Assembly (NCBI RefSeq): GCF_947623445.1
Contig: NC_135241.1
Span: 5,706,501 to 5,770,500 of the forward strand
Source: Clavelina lepadiformis
Lineage: Eukaryota > Chordata > Ascidiacea > Aplousobranchia > Clavelinidae
DNA length: 64,000 nt
Direction: 5' to 3'
Below the pieces are notes generated by a model, which made no database searches, had not been told where the DNA came from, and saw only the letters and a program-made list of their open reading frames with translations. Made by a program: the position numbers and the translations under genes. Below, in pieces: positions 1-11,478 of this stretch. Position 1 is the stretch's first letter. Every line of letters begins with the position of its first letter.

Positions 1-350
1 ATCAACTGCAACATCAAACTAAAACCTAATTATGGAGCAGCAAGGTCCTGGCAGAAATTAAAATTTGGGTCCTTTCTTTTTAAAATAGCTCAAAACTCAA
101 CAGAAAGTTTGTTTTTGGTCAATATGTCAAAAGAAAAGAGGCAATGTGATGGACTTAAAACAATAGTCAATTTTGTGCCACCGTGTGGCTGAAAAATTAT
201 TGCTCTGTCCCATCAAGGGTATATCCCATCGTGGTCGACTTTCCTCTACATTTTGTACATTCGTCTTACCAAGTACCCTTACAAGTTTATTCAATAAACC
301 AATGTGTTTTTACATATGGTATCTTTATAACCTAAGCGTACATAGCCTAC

Positions 351-408
351 CGGTGTTATCATGCTGAAGCCATATTTCTCATTTTACATCAAAGCGATAT
401 TCCAGGTA
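351..408 (-). pseudogene. Relic of SLC5 transporter exon 4
   Basis: Read on the minus strand, this stretch aligns to exon 4 of the nearby SLC5 transporter copies. It opens with codons for YLEYRFDVK, as in exon 4 of copies A and E, and keeps the later GCTTCAGCA block of copy A. It is 58 nt long against 66 nt in every other copy. One base is missing after GTAAAA, which brings a TGA into frame, and no AG acceptor lies directly before it. A GT (GTAGGC) follows at the donor position. No neighbouring exons were found on either side, so this is an isolated decayed exon from a sixth family member or an exon-level duplication. Confidence 0.55.
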
Positions 409-876
409 TAGGACTACTGGAAATAAATATAACATTTAAAAAAAAGAAATGCTTGTTACTCACTGAGTAATTGATTGTAAATGCTAACTAAATATTTTTC
501 TTACATTATAATTTACCTTTGTAACGTATCCGAAAACTTATAACGTTATATTAATTATATAAGTTATCTTTAATAACTCTGTTAATCAATATCTCCTTGA
601 AGAGCGTGTTCACCCCAGCTTCATAAGCAGCAAAATAGAGTAACAAGCGGTAGAAGAATAGAGACGAGAGTTTCCAAACTTTTACAAACAGAATTGAGTT
701 TACCATTCCCATAACATGTATTAAACCCATAACATTGTACAAGACAGGAGTCTTGTATTGTTTTAACGAATAACGTCCATATAATTTGGCATTTTCTAAC
801 AATTTTAAACAACATTTGTCCAAAAAACGGAAGGAAGCCGGGAATGAATTGAGAGCAGCATTGTTGTCGTATCTAA

Positions 877-3800
877 TCATGCATATTCTTTTACATTGTC
901 TTCGCTTGTAGAGTTACTGCTAGTAATTGAATCATCGACTTCTTCATTTTTTACACGGCACAGTTTTATCATTTCGTCCGACTCTGAACGTGTTTCCTTT
1001 TTCACTTCCGGAACACCAAAACGAAAGAACTTTATTATTTTTTTTGGAAGCATTGGATTATCCACGACAGGCAGGAAATATTTCGGATCGCTTTTCGCAG
1101 GGTCATTTGCTCCTGCAAAAGAGAAATTCCAAGTTAGTCTTAATCTTGTTTCGTTATAGCTTATAACTTATTAGGCCTATACTTGGTTATCATAAAGAAA
1201 GACTAACCCGTTGCAAATGATACTAATAACCCTACAATTATTGTAATGGCAAATCCGATTGCACTGTGATACATGAATGATACTGGAAACCACGTGTAGG
1301 ATTGTCTGCAATAATAAACATATTTAATATCAAACGCAAAATACTCAACATTGAAATCAAAAAAGTTAACAATACAATATCTATTTTGCTAGTTACGCCT
1401 AACAAAATATCTCAACCAAACAACTGCTCTTCTATTTTTTTCACTTACTCTTCTTGGATTGGTGTCGATGTCGTCAGATTCCAGACTCCGTTCTTCAATG
1501 AACTGATCCCAAGCCAAGTCTGGTTTCCTGGATTTGTGCAATTATTGGTGGATATTGGCAACAACCTTTTCATTTCCGGTGGGATTCCATATACAATTGC
1601 GCTGACTGAAATCCAGCCAGCCATTGCCATTCCAACTACCAATCCGACAAGTGCACCCTATCAACAAAAGGTTATAATTTGCTTTCTTATCGTTGAATAA
1701 CGTATAACTTAGAAGTATGCAAAATTGCAAACAAACAGTGAAACAAATATCAAGTAAAATTATATGATTTTAATAACTATGTTTGCGTTTTCTCGCAAGA
1801 TATAAACTTCCTGTCAAATGTCGTAACATGTCGCTTCTCTAAACTGATCGCAGTTTCCTGTCGAACGTTTTCTAGCGGCTGCGCTTCGTGTCGCTTATAC
1901 GTTTATTTCTTTGTGACGTGTCTTCAGAGTCGTAATGACTCGAGTTAGTGACTGGAATGTAGTCACTTTTTTCAAAGACTCGACTTGACTCAAGTCCCTT
2001 TCTAAGAAAGTACAAAAATGACTTGACTTGAGCCATCCTTTAAAATGACTCGGCTTCGCTCGAGTCGGGTCTTGTTGATTATGTTTCAGCATTAAAGTAA
2101 AACGAATTTTTAGTTTTTAGTCAGAATACATTAAAGTGTAACTTAAAATGATTTTATTTGTCTACGAATGCGTACGTTGCAGCCAAATGAAGAAAATTCT
2201 GCAATACTCCTAAACGTTTGTGGTTGATGGAAAAGATATTTTGACTTTTGTTGGCTTGGTTTTGATTATAATCGACTCGACTTGAGTTATTATCCAAAAA
2301 ATCTTAACTCGAGTCACTTGTACTAGCAGACTCGACTTACTTGAGTCTTAAAATGTAAATGACTCGACTTGACTTGCGACTCGAGTTTTAAGACTTGGTT
2401 ACGACTTTGCATGTCTTCCTGTACTAACCAGAAAAACTGTTTATATTGTTATGGGTTGGGACTCTAAGTAACTCATAATTATTATTACTACTCTTCTAGT
2501 GTAACCCAGTCTAATTAGGACATTCATCAATTTAGTACTCAATCCAGTGTTTCGTGATGTTTTTCCTAGTCTTTGGTGGAATTGGAATATATTGCAATGT
2601 CAATAAAATGAAAATTTATATTGACAAGCTTTGACTAGTTGAATGCAAGTTCAATATTATCAGAATTCTGACTGCGAAAGATTTCACAACCGATAGATAC
2701 GAGACTCATTAAGTACAGCCAGAAAAAGTTAAGCTACAACCACGTAGCCATGAACTATAAGTGTAGCTCAACACCAGCTGTAATACTTCTAAAGATTCCA
2801 ACACTTGGTCATTACAGCCAGCAAAAACGTTTGGTTGTAATTGTTACAACACAGCTTTATTTTCAAAAATGGTTATCAATTGAGAAATTTTTCTTACTGT
2901 AGTTTCAAACATTACACTCACTATGGTATTTGTCCAAGGAAAGAATATACCCAGCGTAAAAAGTGCCAACAATGGTCCACTTGCCGATCCATCTAATGAG
3001 GTTCCAATAGATACAATGGTGCCGCTCATGGTCTCAGTTAGGAATGCCATAGCTAGTACAAGGCATCCTAGACCGACCGCTGTATAGGGTACGTCATACT
3101 TTATTAAATTGTTGTAACTATATACTATATAGCATATAGCTGAAGTTTGCTGTTAAAAACAAGTTTTGGTTGCGTACCTATAGTTTTACTGATAGCCACC
3201 CTAGATGCTTCTGATAAACTTCGTTTACTCGGGACGATGAAGTCTTCCAAAATAAGAGAACCAAGAGAGTTGATTCCCGATGATACGGTGCTGAAAAACA
3301 ATTTGTAAATCTGTTTATAGGTTTGCGTCTCTTGAAGAATAGATTGTTTTCACATCATGATCAATGCTTTTTATAAACCCGTAAATTACCGGCTAATTTC
3401 AAACTTCTCACACATACCTTAGTGTGCCGCTAAAAGCAGCTGAAACAAAAAGCCCAGTCATACCAGGTGTACTATGGAAAACTTCAGACACCAAATGCGG
3501 CATGAGCTGGTCATATTTAGTAATTTTCCCCGACTGTAAAGGATCACAAGTTTCGTAGTAAGCGTAAGCTGCACATCCGCTAAAGACAGCCACGAGGGTA
3601 AAAAGCATGGTGGGAAAAACTGAAATGATCGCAGCCCTGAAAATAAGGTTGTCAAAAATTAACACGACTTCTAACTAATCACTGTAATAAGGCATTAACT
3701 ATTAAGTAAAAAAATGAAGAACAGAAAACACTCACATTCTGGCGTGGTTAATCGATTTGCACGATAAGTATCGCTGCCCTGTGGCTTGGCGTACGCACAT

Positions 3801-6800
3801 AGCATGGCTTAGGTTGATATTGTAACCGATAAATATGGTCCAGAATGTTCTTTGGAGGGTAGGATCTAAGTTGAAACTACAACAAACATGTTTATTTTAA
3901 AATGTGAAAACAAACGAGCACAAGATGTTAACCTTCCATCGTTGTATAGCGCCGCTGTAATTTGCACAGTTTACGGCAGGGGTGTCCAACCCGTGGCCCG
4001 CGTGAAGGTTCTGAGTGGCCCGCGCGGAATTTTCGAAATAACTTGTATTATCAACTGAATTGCCTACGTAATTTATGGCGAACTTACATTCCGAGAAATT
4101 GGCATTTATTGTTTGTTTACTAATTTCTGACACCCATACGGAAAACTCGCTTCGCAATACTACATCGTCCATCTCACCGAATATTGCCAAACTTGTTAGA
4201 GAAAAACAGTGTCTAACTTCACATTGAAATGAAACAACTTCGTTTTGTTTTAAAAGCTCTAAAGTACTGTAGATCTTTGTCATATTACCGCTAAACAGCT
4301 TGTTCCAAAACAATGCCAAAATTAAAATTGGTAAGCTATTTAGGATGCCGCACATTTTTTTTATTGACAAAGAGTTTCGATTCACTGATTTAAAGTAAAC
4401 TATAGTCTATACCAGGGCTGTCCAAACTTTTATCACTGAGGGCCATGTGCAAAAATTTTAACCAGTGTCCAGGCCACTCACTATGTGTAAAGATCGCTGC
4501 TTTGCCTACAACGCAATGAATATCGTTAAGACCATGAACAAGAGCATTGGAGGCAAAATTTATTTTCTAACTGAAAACGTTAAATAGTAGGCCGAGAAAA
4601 ATATCACGCAAAGCAATAAAAAAATCTAATACGGTATTGCAAAGTTCTTGTGATACATAAATTTTAATTTTCTACACAATATCTGTTCAATAACATGCTG
4701 TAACTTAGGTCACCTTACAATTAACGAATGCACGTTAAAAATTACCACTAAATGCTTCGAAAAATAATTTGGACGTGAATAGTGTGAAGTTGAACAGTTT
4801 TATGTAAACCATATTGAAATAAAGTTTGTTAGACTTAAACTTTCAACGTTTGTTTTGTATTTCTTTATCTTTGATACAAAGTTACGTGTGAGCTTGTTGA
4901 TGGCCGCGGACCAATAATAAACAGGTGCCGTGCCGCAGTCGGACCGAGGGCCGTAGTTTGAACACCCCTGGTCCATACACAGTAAAACAGGAAACCGGAT
5001 ATAACGCGATAAAGAAATTGAACTTTTGCTATTACTGCCAATTCGTGATTTGATCAATAAAAGACTTTTTTTTTATAAACCCTCAATTGCTATAACAACC
5101 ATTTTAAGCATAAATTACTTTAGCCTAAAAGCTCATAAAAATCTTAAGCAAAGGTTTTACAAAAAGGAAAAAAATGCATAGTTTTAAATAAATGCTTAAA
5201 TATGACGTTAACTTTAGTTTCTTTGTTGGCATGCCAAAACCATTCGGTTTGTTTAATTTGACACTCACTCCCACATGTTTAAGCGACCTCCTTTCTCCAG
5301 CGATTCCAAAACCGCATTAGTGCCGCCGACCATGATAACAATTTTGATCATAGCAGCAAGACCACCAGAAAACATAATAAAGGTTTGCAACGCATCAGTC
5401 CAAATAACAGCTTTCATACCACCCTTAAAGACAAAATACATAAAATAGCTGTTTTCTCAATGCCAATATATTATCGGCTCTCAAGAAAATGGTGTAATAA
5501 AATTTGTGGTAATAGGCAATGACGGTAATGATCAATAAAACTAGCCAGTGTTTTCATTCCTGTTATAACAACAAATTTTTTTGACACTACATATAGACAG
5601 CTTCATCAAAATTAAATTACGAACAACAAAACTTTTGCTTTGCGTAGCTTTTCAATGGATTGAGTATAAGGCTTCTTCTTACTTTCTTTGTTGGTCATGC
5701 AATGCACATTTTCAAGTGTTTTTGTGTCTGTCCAAATCTGATTTTGTTATGTTATAAATAACAAAACGACAAATTGTAAGCCTTGTTTTTAGAACTAAAG
5801 CAATGCATATACTTTCATTGTACAGCCTCGCAATTCCACATCACCGCCACTGTCCATCATTCACTACTGTCCTTGTCATTATTTTTGTAGCTATTTTATT
5901 TTCTTGTTTATGGAAAACGCTGGTTGACTTACTAATGCTGTGTAAAATGTGCAAATCCCGCTTGTCAATAGAATGGTTGTTTGTAATCCCATTGGAGTAA
6001 CAGCGTTTAAAGCCAAAGCGGGCAAGTATACTGCGATGCCCATATAAAACGTCTGCAAGAAAAATTATGTAACTTTATCGAAGGCCCGGCCATTACATAC
6101 AAAAACAAGCTCGACTACGTTAAACTCTTAACAACAGGATGCGAATTAAACCGGATACAAATGGAGATCCTGTTTAACAGTGAAGATTTTAACCGTCATA
6201 TTACTCACCATTTTTACGATGCTTAGAAAAGAGGCGAGCTTTCGAATGCGTTCATCAAAGCGATATTCTAAATACTAAAATAACAGTTTGAATTGCCTTA
6301 AACAAACTTTAATATTAGGCGTTTTCATTATCGCACCGGTTTTGAAAAAACAAAAATTTTTATTTGTCTTTTCCAGAGTTGAAAGCACAATTAATATACA
6401 AAAATCGCGTTTGTTTCAAATCAAAACACAATTACCTCAAACATTGTGTACAATCGAAGCTTATGAATGAGAGGTATATAGTAAAGGCAAGCAACAATAT
6501 TTGGTATAATGCAACCAAAAGCGAACCAAATGGCTACCAAGCCGTATAGGTAGGATTCAGTCGGAAAGCCAATCAAAGTGATTGCCGATATATACGTAAC
6601 TGCTTTTGACAGCCCCAATGGAACCTGCAATGATAAAAAGAGAAAAATTTATGCTCATATATACACATGACAACTCCAATTGCTACTCTTGAATTGAATC
6701 AATCAATCTTTTCTACAGTCGAAATTTGACCCCAGGACACTGACTTCAGAAAGTTCACGAGACCACTTTCTAGAGAGCACATATTAGGTAAAGTTTGTCG

Positions 6801-7303
6801 CATACAACATACCGGGGAAACGTTTCTTCCGCCATAATTATAAGTGTCTATGTCTCTCTTGTTGCGGTCTTTTATCGCGTAATAGATTCCGACAAATGCA
6901 GCGAGAACGAGCATGCCTACAAAGCGAAAAATTTTGGTTGCAGTTTTATTGTACAAACACTGGCGAAAAAACAAAACTTTGCAAAGATCGAAAATTACAG
7001 TAACGAAAAAGTGAAAAAAAATTCAAATTGTATAAACTTTTCTGAAAATTCGGTATCAATAGTTTACGGATATGATATCCTTCTTTGGTCATTCGTGAAA
7101 CCGTTTATTGTCCTCTAAAGTGCTTAGTTTGTGGGTTTTTAAATCATAATCGGCAAAAGGTCAACCCTTAAGGATATACTTACAGACTATTACGCAATAT
7201 CAAAATGTGTTGTGTAACAATTGTTACGTCAATAGGTATTCTTACCGATAAAAACGACGTGATCCGCGTCTGTGAAGCCGCTCACAAGAGTGCTTTCAAC
7301 CAT
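877..7303 (-). CDS. SLC5A8-like: SLC5 sodium-coupled monocarboxylate/vitamin-type transporter, copy E (intact)
   Basis: A plasma-membrane sodium/solute symporter of the SLC5A8/A12/A6 group, whose members carry monocarboxylates or vitamins; the substrate here cannot be told. Thirteen exons on the minus strand: 7246-7303, 6813-6916, 6436-6624, 6209-6274, 5933-6052, 5269-5423, 3736-3876, 3418-3636, 3178-3290, 2922-3079, 1449-1657, 1208-1305 and 877-1112. All introns are GT-AG and phases join without a stop, giving 621 aa, close to the vertebrate size (about 610-635). The SLC5 signature GGMKAVIWTD starts near residue 180. The TM8 sodium-site motif SGTLSTVSSGIN spans the exon 8/9 junction near residue 351. 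The C-terminal tail carries DPKYF and FFRFGVPE. It is the most divergent copy and the one most like vertebrate SMCT (for example NWY-like QSYTWFPVSFMYHS before the last helix). Start: ATG at 7303, matching the start in the paralogues. Confidence 0.9.
1926..2405. repeat. Dispersed repeat rich in ACTCGAGTC/GACTTGACT motifs, copy 1
   Basis: About 480 bp inside intron 10 of transporter E, dense in the near-palindromic words GACTCGAGT, GACTTGACT and ACTCAAGTC. A second copy with the same order of blocks (the GTAATGACTC or GTAGTGACTC start, AAGAAAGTACA, ATTATGTTTCAGCATTA or ATTATATTTCAGCATTA) lies at 43425-43700. No coding capacity was seen. It is probably a non-autonomous mobile element. A shorter related patch is at 39845-39900. 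Confidence 0.65.
3977..4030 (+). mobile_element. hAT-type terminal sequence
   Basis: Begins CAGGGGTGTCCAACCCGTGG, a form typical of hAT transposon ends, followed by GCCCGCG and GGCCCGCGCGG. A near-identical terminus is at 41305-41350. It sits in intron 6 of transporter E. No matching right end was found before the next element at 4413, so the copy is truncated or its far end has decayed. Confidence 0.55.
4413..4970. mobile_element. Non-autonomous hAT element, 558 bp
   Basis: Left end CAGGGCTGTCCAAAC; right end reads GTTTGAACACCCCTG, so the reverse complement CAGGGGTGTTCAAAC forms an imperfect terminal inverted repeat. It is flanked by 8-bp near-duplications, GTCTATAC (4405-4412) and GTCCATAC (4971-4978). 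An 8-bp target duplication is the known hallmark of hAT. The interior has no transposase-like frame. It lies in intron 6 of transporter E. Confidence 0.8.
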
Positions 7304-8273
7304 TCTATCCGTGACGTAATTTGACAAAACACCAGTGCACAATAAATGGTAAAAAAGTTATTACGCTTTCAATAAAAGTTGCAATATCACTTAAAATAAA
7401 AATCTAAACTGAGTGCAAATTATTTAATAAACACAAAACTAAGCAGGCTAAGCAGGCTAAGCAGGACGCGCAAATTGAACTGCGTTATTAAAATAACAAA
7501 AGTAATTTAAACAGGTAAACTCTATATTTTCTGCTGTTTTTGCCAAACATTCAAGACTGCTTATAGTTTTAACTCCAACTTATTTTAAAAAAAATTGCTC
7601 AAATTATCGTGTTAAGTATATGTAGACACTATAACTTTTTTTTAAATTAGTACAGTATAGCTTACGCCTTTTCTGTGATGAGAAACACATACTTCATAAT
7701 CCAAGTTTTAAAGGCTCTTTACGAGGTTTGAAATATTTCAATACAACCTTACAATTAATTCTCAGAGACTTCAATTAATGCTTACAAGCTTTCCAGTTAA
7801 GTTTTCAATCTCGCAAGTTCTATTCATTTAAAGTATTCTATCTGCATTGTAAAACAATGCTTAACCTGTAATTTAGCTTTTTTAACGATATCAATTAACA
7901 CTAACACAAAGATATCAAAGCTTTTTGCTTATCAATTTAAAATATTTACTAAATCAGTGAACAAATATCTAGCAGTTTTGTCAGTTTATTCTACACACAT
8001 TTCATGTCGCTATCTTCAAAATAAAACATGCGAAAACACATCAGGGCGATCAAGCACAACCGACATGTGGTGTCTGAAAAAAGACTGAAGTTGAACGCAT
8101 TTGACCTGAAGCTAAAATCGTTCCTGATCAATCTGTAATTAAAAGTTTTTCGCCGGTTGTTCAAAACTACGTCAGAATTGCAACTTTTTGTTTTGAGAAA
8201 AATTCAAGCTAAAAGCGATATTTCTTTTGCCACTATATCTTGAATGTGTAACGCGTTTACGTGTGCAACGACT
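7304..8273. other. Intergenic, upstream of copy E
   Basis: No gene seen. AT-rich. It contains three short tandem copies of AAGCAGGCT at 7441-7467. The promoter of transporter E should lie here, but no clear TATA box or other element could be assigned. Confidence 0.5.
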
Positions 8274-8328
8274 GCTATACTCAATACTACTACTACTGCT
8301 ACTATTACTGCTACTACTACTACTATAC
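8274..8328. repeat. ACT/CTA triplet microsatellite
   Basis: Imperfect run of ACT, GCT and ATT triplets ending in TACTATAC. The neighbouring hAT element inserted into this array, and the last 8 bp form its target duplication. Confidence 0.8.
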
Positions 8329-9172
8329 CAGTGGTTCAACTTTACTGCCGGTCTGCCAAATACGTTACATTTTATATCTCAATTGCAAAATGCAGGATGT
8401 TGAAGGCTTGTCCATTGATTAAAGAAATAAAACATCAAATTTTAAACTGATTTAGAACTTCCCTAGTTCCGTAATTTGCTGCTGTCTGACGTAACACAGA
8501 GCTCGTAGTCTGACTTTATCCTACGTCACAATGCTGCAAGTGTAGTGTACAATTGTTAAAGACCAGTTGTATGTGAAAGCTAAGAAGACTTTTAAACAAA
8601 ATTAACAACTAAAGAAACCCAACAGTGAAAATTAAGTTAATGGTTTTAACAGTACAGAGAAAGAAACTGCTACTTTAGCTTTACTACAACCTGGCTTGTA
8701 ACGATCATGCAATGCTGATATGGATTACGCAGAAACAAGCAAATAGCGAAAAGGAGACTTTATAAGGCAGTGTGATAGTAAGTTCTTAGAGCTCGGTTTC
8801 ACTATTGCTCCTAGCAGTGAACAAGTACCGCTGGCCATATGCTCAGTCTGCGCGAAAATACTTTCAAACGATGCAATTAAACCTGAGAAAAGCTTTTCAT
8901 CGTCACCTCTCATCAAGACCAAACAAAGATATCTTGTGGAAGTCAACTCTGTACTTCGCCTTGCTGAAACTTCAGTAGAACCACGTGTAACACGTATGAT
9001 ATCAAAGAGACAGCAGCAAATTTCTCATTAAATTGAAGTTTCAATTGTTTGCCTTTGAGTTGGATACTTTTGTCGTAATTAAATTTTGGGTTGATTTTTG
9101 AAGGCCCACCGGTCCGCAAAATTTGTTTTGAACTTTTTCCGCTCCGCAAGCTAAAAAGTTTGAGAACCACTG
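8329..9172 (+). mobile_element. Decayed hAT transposon with BED-finger remnant, 844 bp
   Basis: Ends are CAGTGGTTCAACTTT on the left and, in reverse complement, CAGTGGTTCTCAAACTTTT on the right. An exact 8-bp target duplication TACTATAC flanks it (8321-8328 and 9173-9180). Around 8787-8930 the plus strand encodes a peptide with ICSVCAKILSNDAIKPEK, which matches the N-terminal BED zinc-finger region of ZBED5-type hAT transposases (CxxC followed by LSN and KP). The frame then breaks and the catalytic domain is missing, so the copy is dead. Confidence 0.8.
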
Positions 9173-9180
9173 TACTATAC

Positions 9181-10724
9181 TATACTCAACTACTACACTA
9201 CACTATACGAGATAACAATTATACTCTGGCAACTGAAAAGCCAGAGGCAGCCATCCGTCAACAACCACATTAGGCACAACATCATTTAAAATACGTCCTA
9301 TAACTATGAAAGGAAACATATCGTCAAAACAATTTGCAGTAAGTCGATTTTAAACTTTAATCCAATTTTTCATAATTTTTTGCATCGTATCAACGTGTTT
9401 TGAAACATATGTAAGCTACATCTTGTAAACTAATCACGTGGTTATTACATTAATTGCAGCTAAGGTAATACTAACCAGTACTAGAAGAACATCATGCCTG
9501 TCAATAACTTTCAGCAATGTGCCCACCTAATGAAGTGATAATGCAACTACAAGCGTATAAGTACGAGTAAAAAATACAAATTTATTTAAACCCTGCTGAT
9601 ACTTTCGCTTAAGTTTTTATTTAATTGTGTAACAGCATTAACATTTTTTCTTATGAGTGTTGTAAAATAACCTACTGTATTGTTGGACCTTTAGCACGAG
9701 CTTTATCACAATTGCTCTACGTTTTTCTGTTCGAAATTTAATCTCACGTTTATAAATTTGACAAGACTGTTGTTTTCAATGTAACTGAAACCTTTGCGCA
9801 CTACCATTTTTCATAATAATCTGCATGACTGCATTTCCATATGAACGCAATATTTAATTAGAATAGTTTTAGCTATTTTTTCATCTTACTTTCGATAAGT
9901 TGAGGATAAGTGTTTGAAAAATTTTATTCGTTATAAGTTATGTAAGATTCTTATAAAACTCAGAGTAATGTTTACAAAAATTATATTGATTATATACAGT
10001 ACAAGCAACTAATTCATCATAACTTTGTAAAAACTCACGCTATAAAATGACTCCAAATGTGCATGTTCCATATGCTTTCTTTCATGTCAGAACTTATAAA
10101 GCCGAAAACGGCAAATCGGTAAATCGTGACTATACAGGAAAGGTATAGATGAAATACGACAATCAGTCTGCAGGTTGCAAAATATTGTGCAATATTGGAT
10201 AAACAGCACTTTACATCGTAATAAGACTGATGGAAAACACTAAGTATTTATGTCCTGTTTACAAAATCATATAATTACGGAAGATCATAAAAATAATTTA
10301 AAGAAGTGACAAAAGTAACAAAATCTCGCGTAAATATTACACAAAATTGGAGGCTCTGGAGTTTTTAAAAAAGTAAAACGAAGCTGACAAAGCTGACTTT
10401 ATATATATGATGCAGGTAAAACTGAATCCGGCCCGTTCTTCTTATACAATATTTATGCTGTACGATGCGATGTACAATATTAATGTGTTTATTGCTTGTG
10501 TGAATTCTTTTTGGTCATGCGCGGCCCCTCCGGTATAACTAATGACGTTTATGTGATTGCTCGGTTTTTGTTCGCAGTGGTTCTGAGAGTAGATTATATT
10601 ATGTAAAAACCGTTCTTGGTTTGTCTGTGTTTTTTTGACTGTGGCAAATAAAACACTCCTTTTTTACAATCGCTTTGTCACAGCTAGAGAAGCAGTCAAA
10701 TTCAAGAACGTGTAAGCAATAGTG
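9181..10724. other. Intergenic, no gene recognised
   Basis: AT-rich sequence without a convincing coding frame, splice-linked exon or clear element ends. Short open frames here look random. Confidence 0.5.
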
Positions 10725-10732
10725 GTATAGAC

Positions 10733-11470
10733 GGTAGTTGATCAACTGAGTGACACTTCATTTGAGTGACTGCTCATTTGAGTGACACACTCTTTTAACG
10801 TTCATTTGAGTGACAAATAATTCATGCTCAACTGAGTGACAGTTCATTTGAGTGACACATTGGTGAGTACTGTTCAAACTACAGTAATGCAACAATCGGG
10901 TCTTGCTCGTACAAATAACATCCAAGAGGCCTGGCATCACCGCTTCAATGCAATTGTCAACAGATACCACCAAAGCATTTTCAAAATAATTGAAGAGTTT
11001 CAAAGCGAGCATCATAGAGTTTCCCAAGAACTCTTTCGCCTTGAATTTGGTGCATCGACACCATTGCGCCGATCGCGTATAACAAGGCAAAAAGAAACCC
11101 GCATTGGAAATTTGTTTTCCCAGCAAGAAGACCTTCCACAGGAAGTATTCCTCCGCCGAATTGCACGTAATTTGAAGATCGGACCAACTGCGGAACTAAC
11201 AGAAGAATTAGACGAGATGGTTGAGGATTCTTAGTTGTTTTTTTTGTAGATAATACTCTAAACTTTGTCTTGTGTGTGTTGTCATCTGTGCACTTACTAA
11301 TTAACAGCAACTGCAGCTTAAACAACAAATGTCAATCTGTCACTCAAATGAATTACACAGTCCTTATCAATGTGTCACTCAAATGAATTAAACAGTACTT
11401 ATCAATGTGTCACTCAAATGAACTATAATTATGTCACTCAAATGAACTGTCACTCAAATGATATACAACC
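10733..11470 (+). mobile_element. MULE-like DNA transposon remnant with subterminal repeats, 738 bp
   Basis: Flanked by an 8-bp duplication GTATAGAC (10725-10732 and 11471-11478). The ends form an imperfect ~22-bp inverted repeat: GGTAGTTGATCAACTGAGTG on the left, and GGTTGTATATCATTTGAGTG as the right-end reverse complement. Each end carries arrays of a 13-bp word, TCATTTGAGTGAC or TCAACTGAGTGAC: six on the left, five inverted on the right. The interior retains the 3' part of a transposase gene. The end structure and the 8-bp duplication are compatible with the Mutator-like superfamily (usual duplication 8-10 bp). Confidence 0.8.
10836..11234 (+). pseudogene. C-terminal fragment of a MULE-type transposase
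   Basis: An open frame of 132 codons inside the 10733-11470 element. From about residue 24 it reads ARTNNIQEAWHHRFNAIVNR, equivalent to the RTNN-x-EGWH-x-FN block that follows the catalytic region in invertebrate MULE transposases. A basic and then acidic tail follows. The apparent start lies within the subterminal repeats, so it is not a real start codon. The DDE catalytic part has been deleted, and the element cannot supply its own transposase. The remnant of the same family at 41761-42051 shares the motif as RTTNAVEGWHFG. Confidence 0.7.
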
Positions 11471-11478
11471 GTATAGAC

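Noticed and set aside
3897..4385. 162-codon minus-strand frame in intron 6 of copy E
   Set aside because: It spans a hAT terminus and shows no conserved protein motif; probably chance or a remnant of the hAT interior.
8244..8450. Thr-rich open frame
   Set aside because: It is only the translated ACT triplet microsatellite followed by a hAT end.
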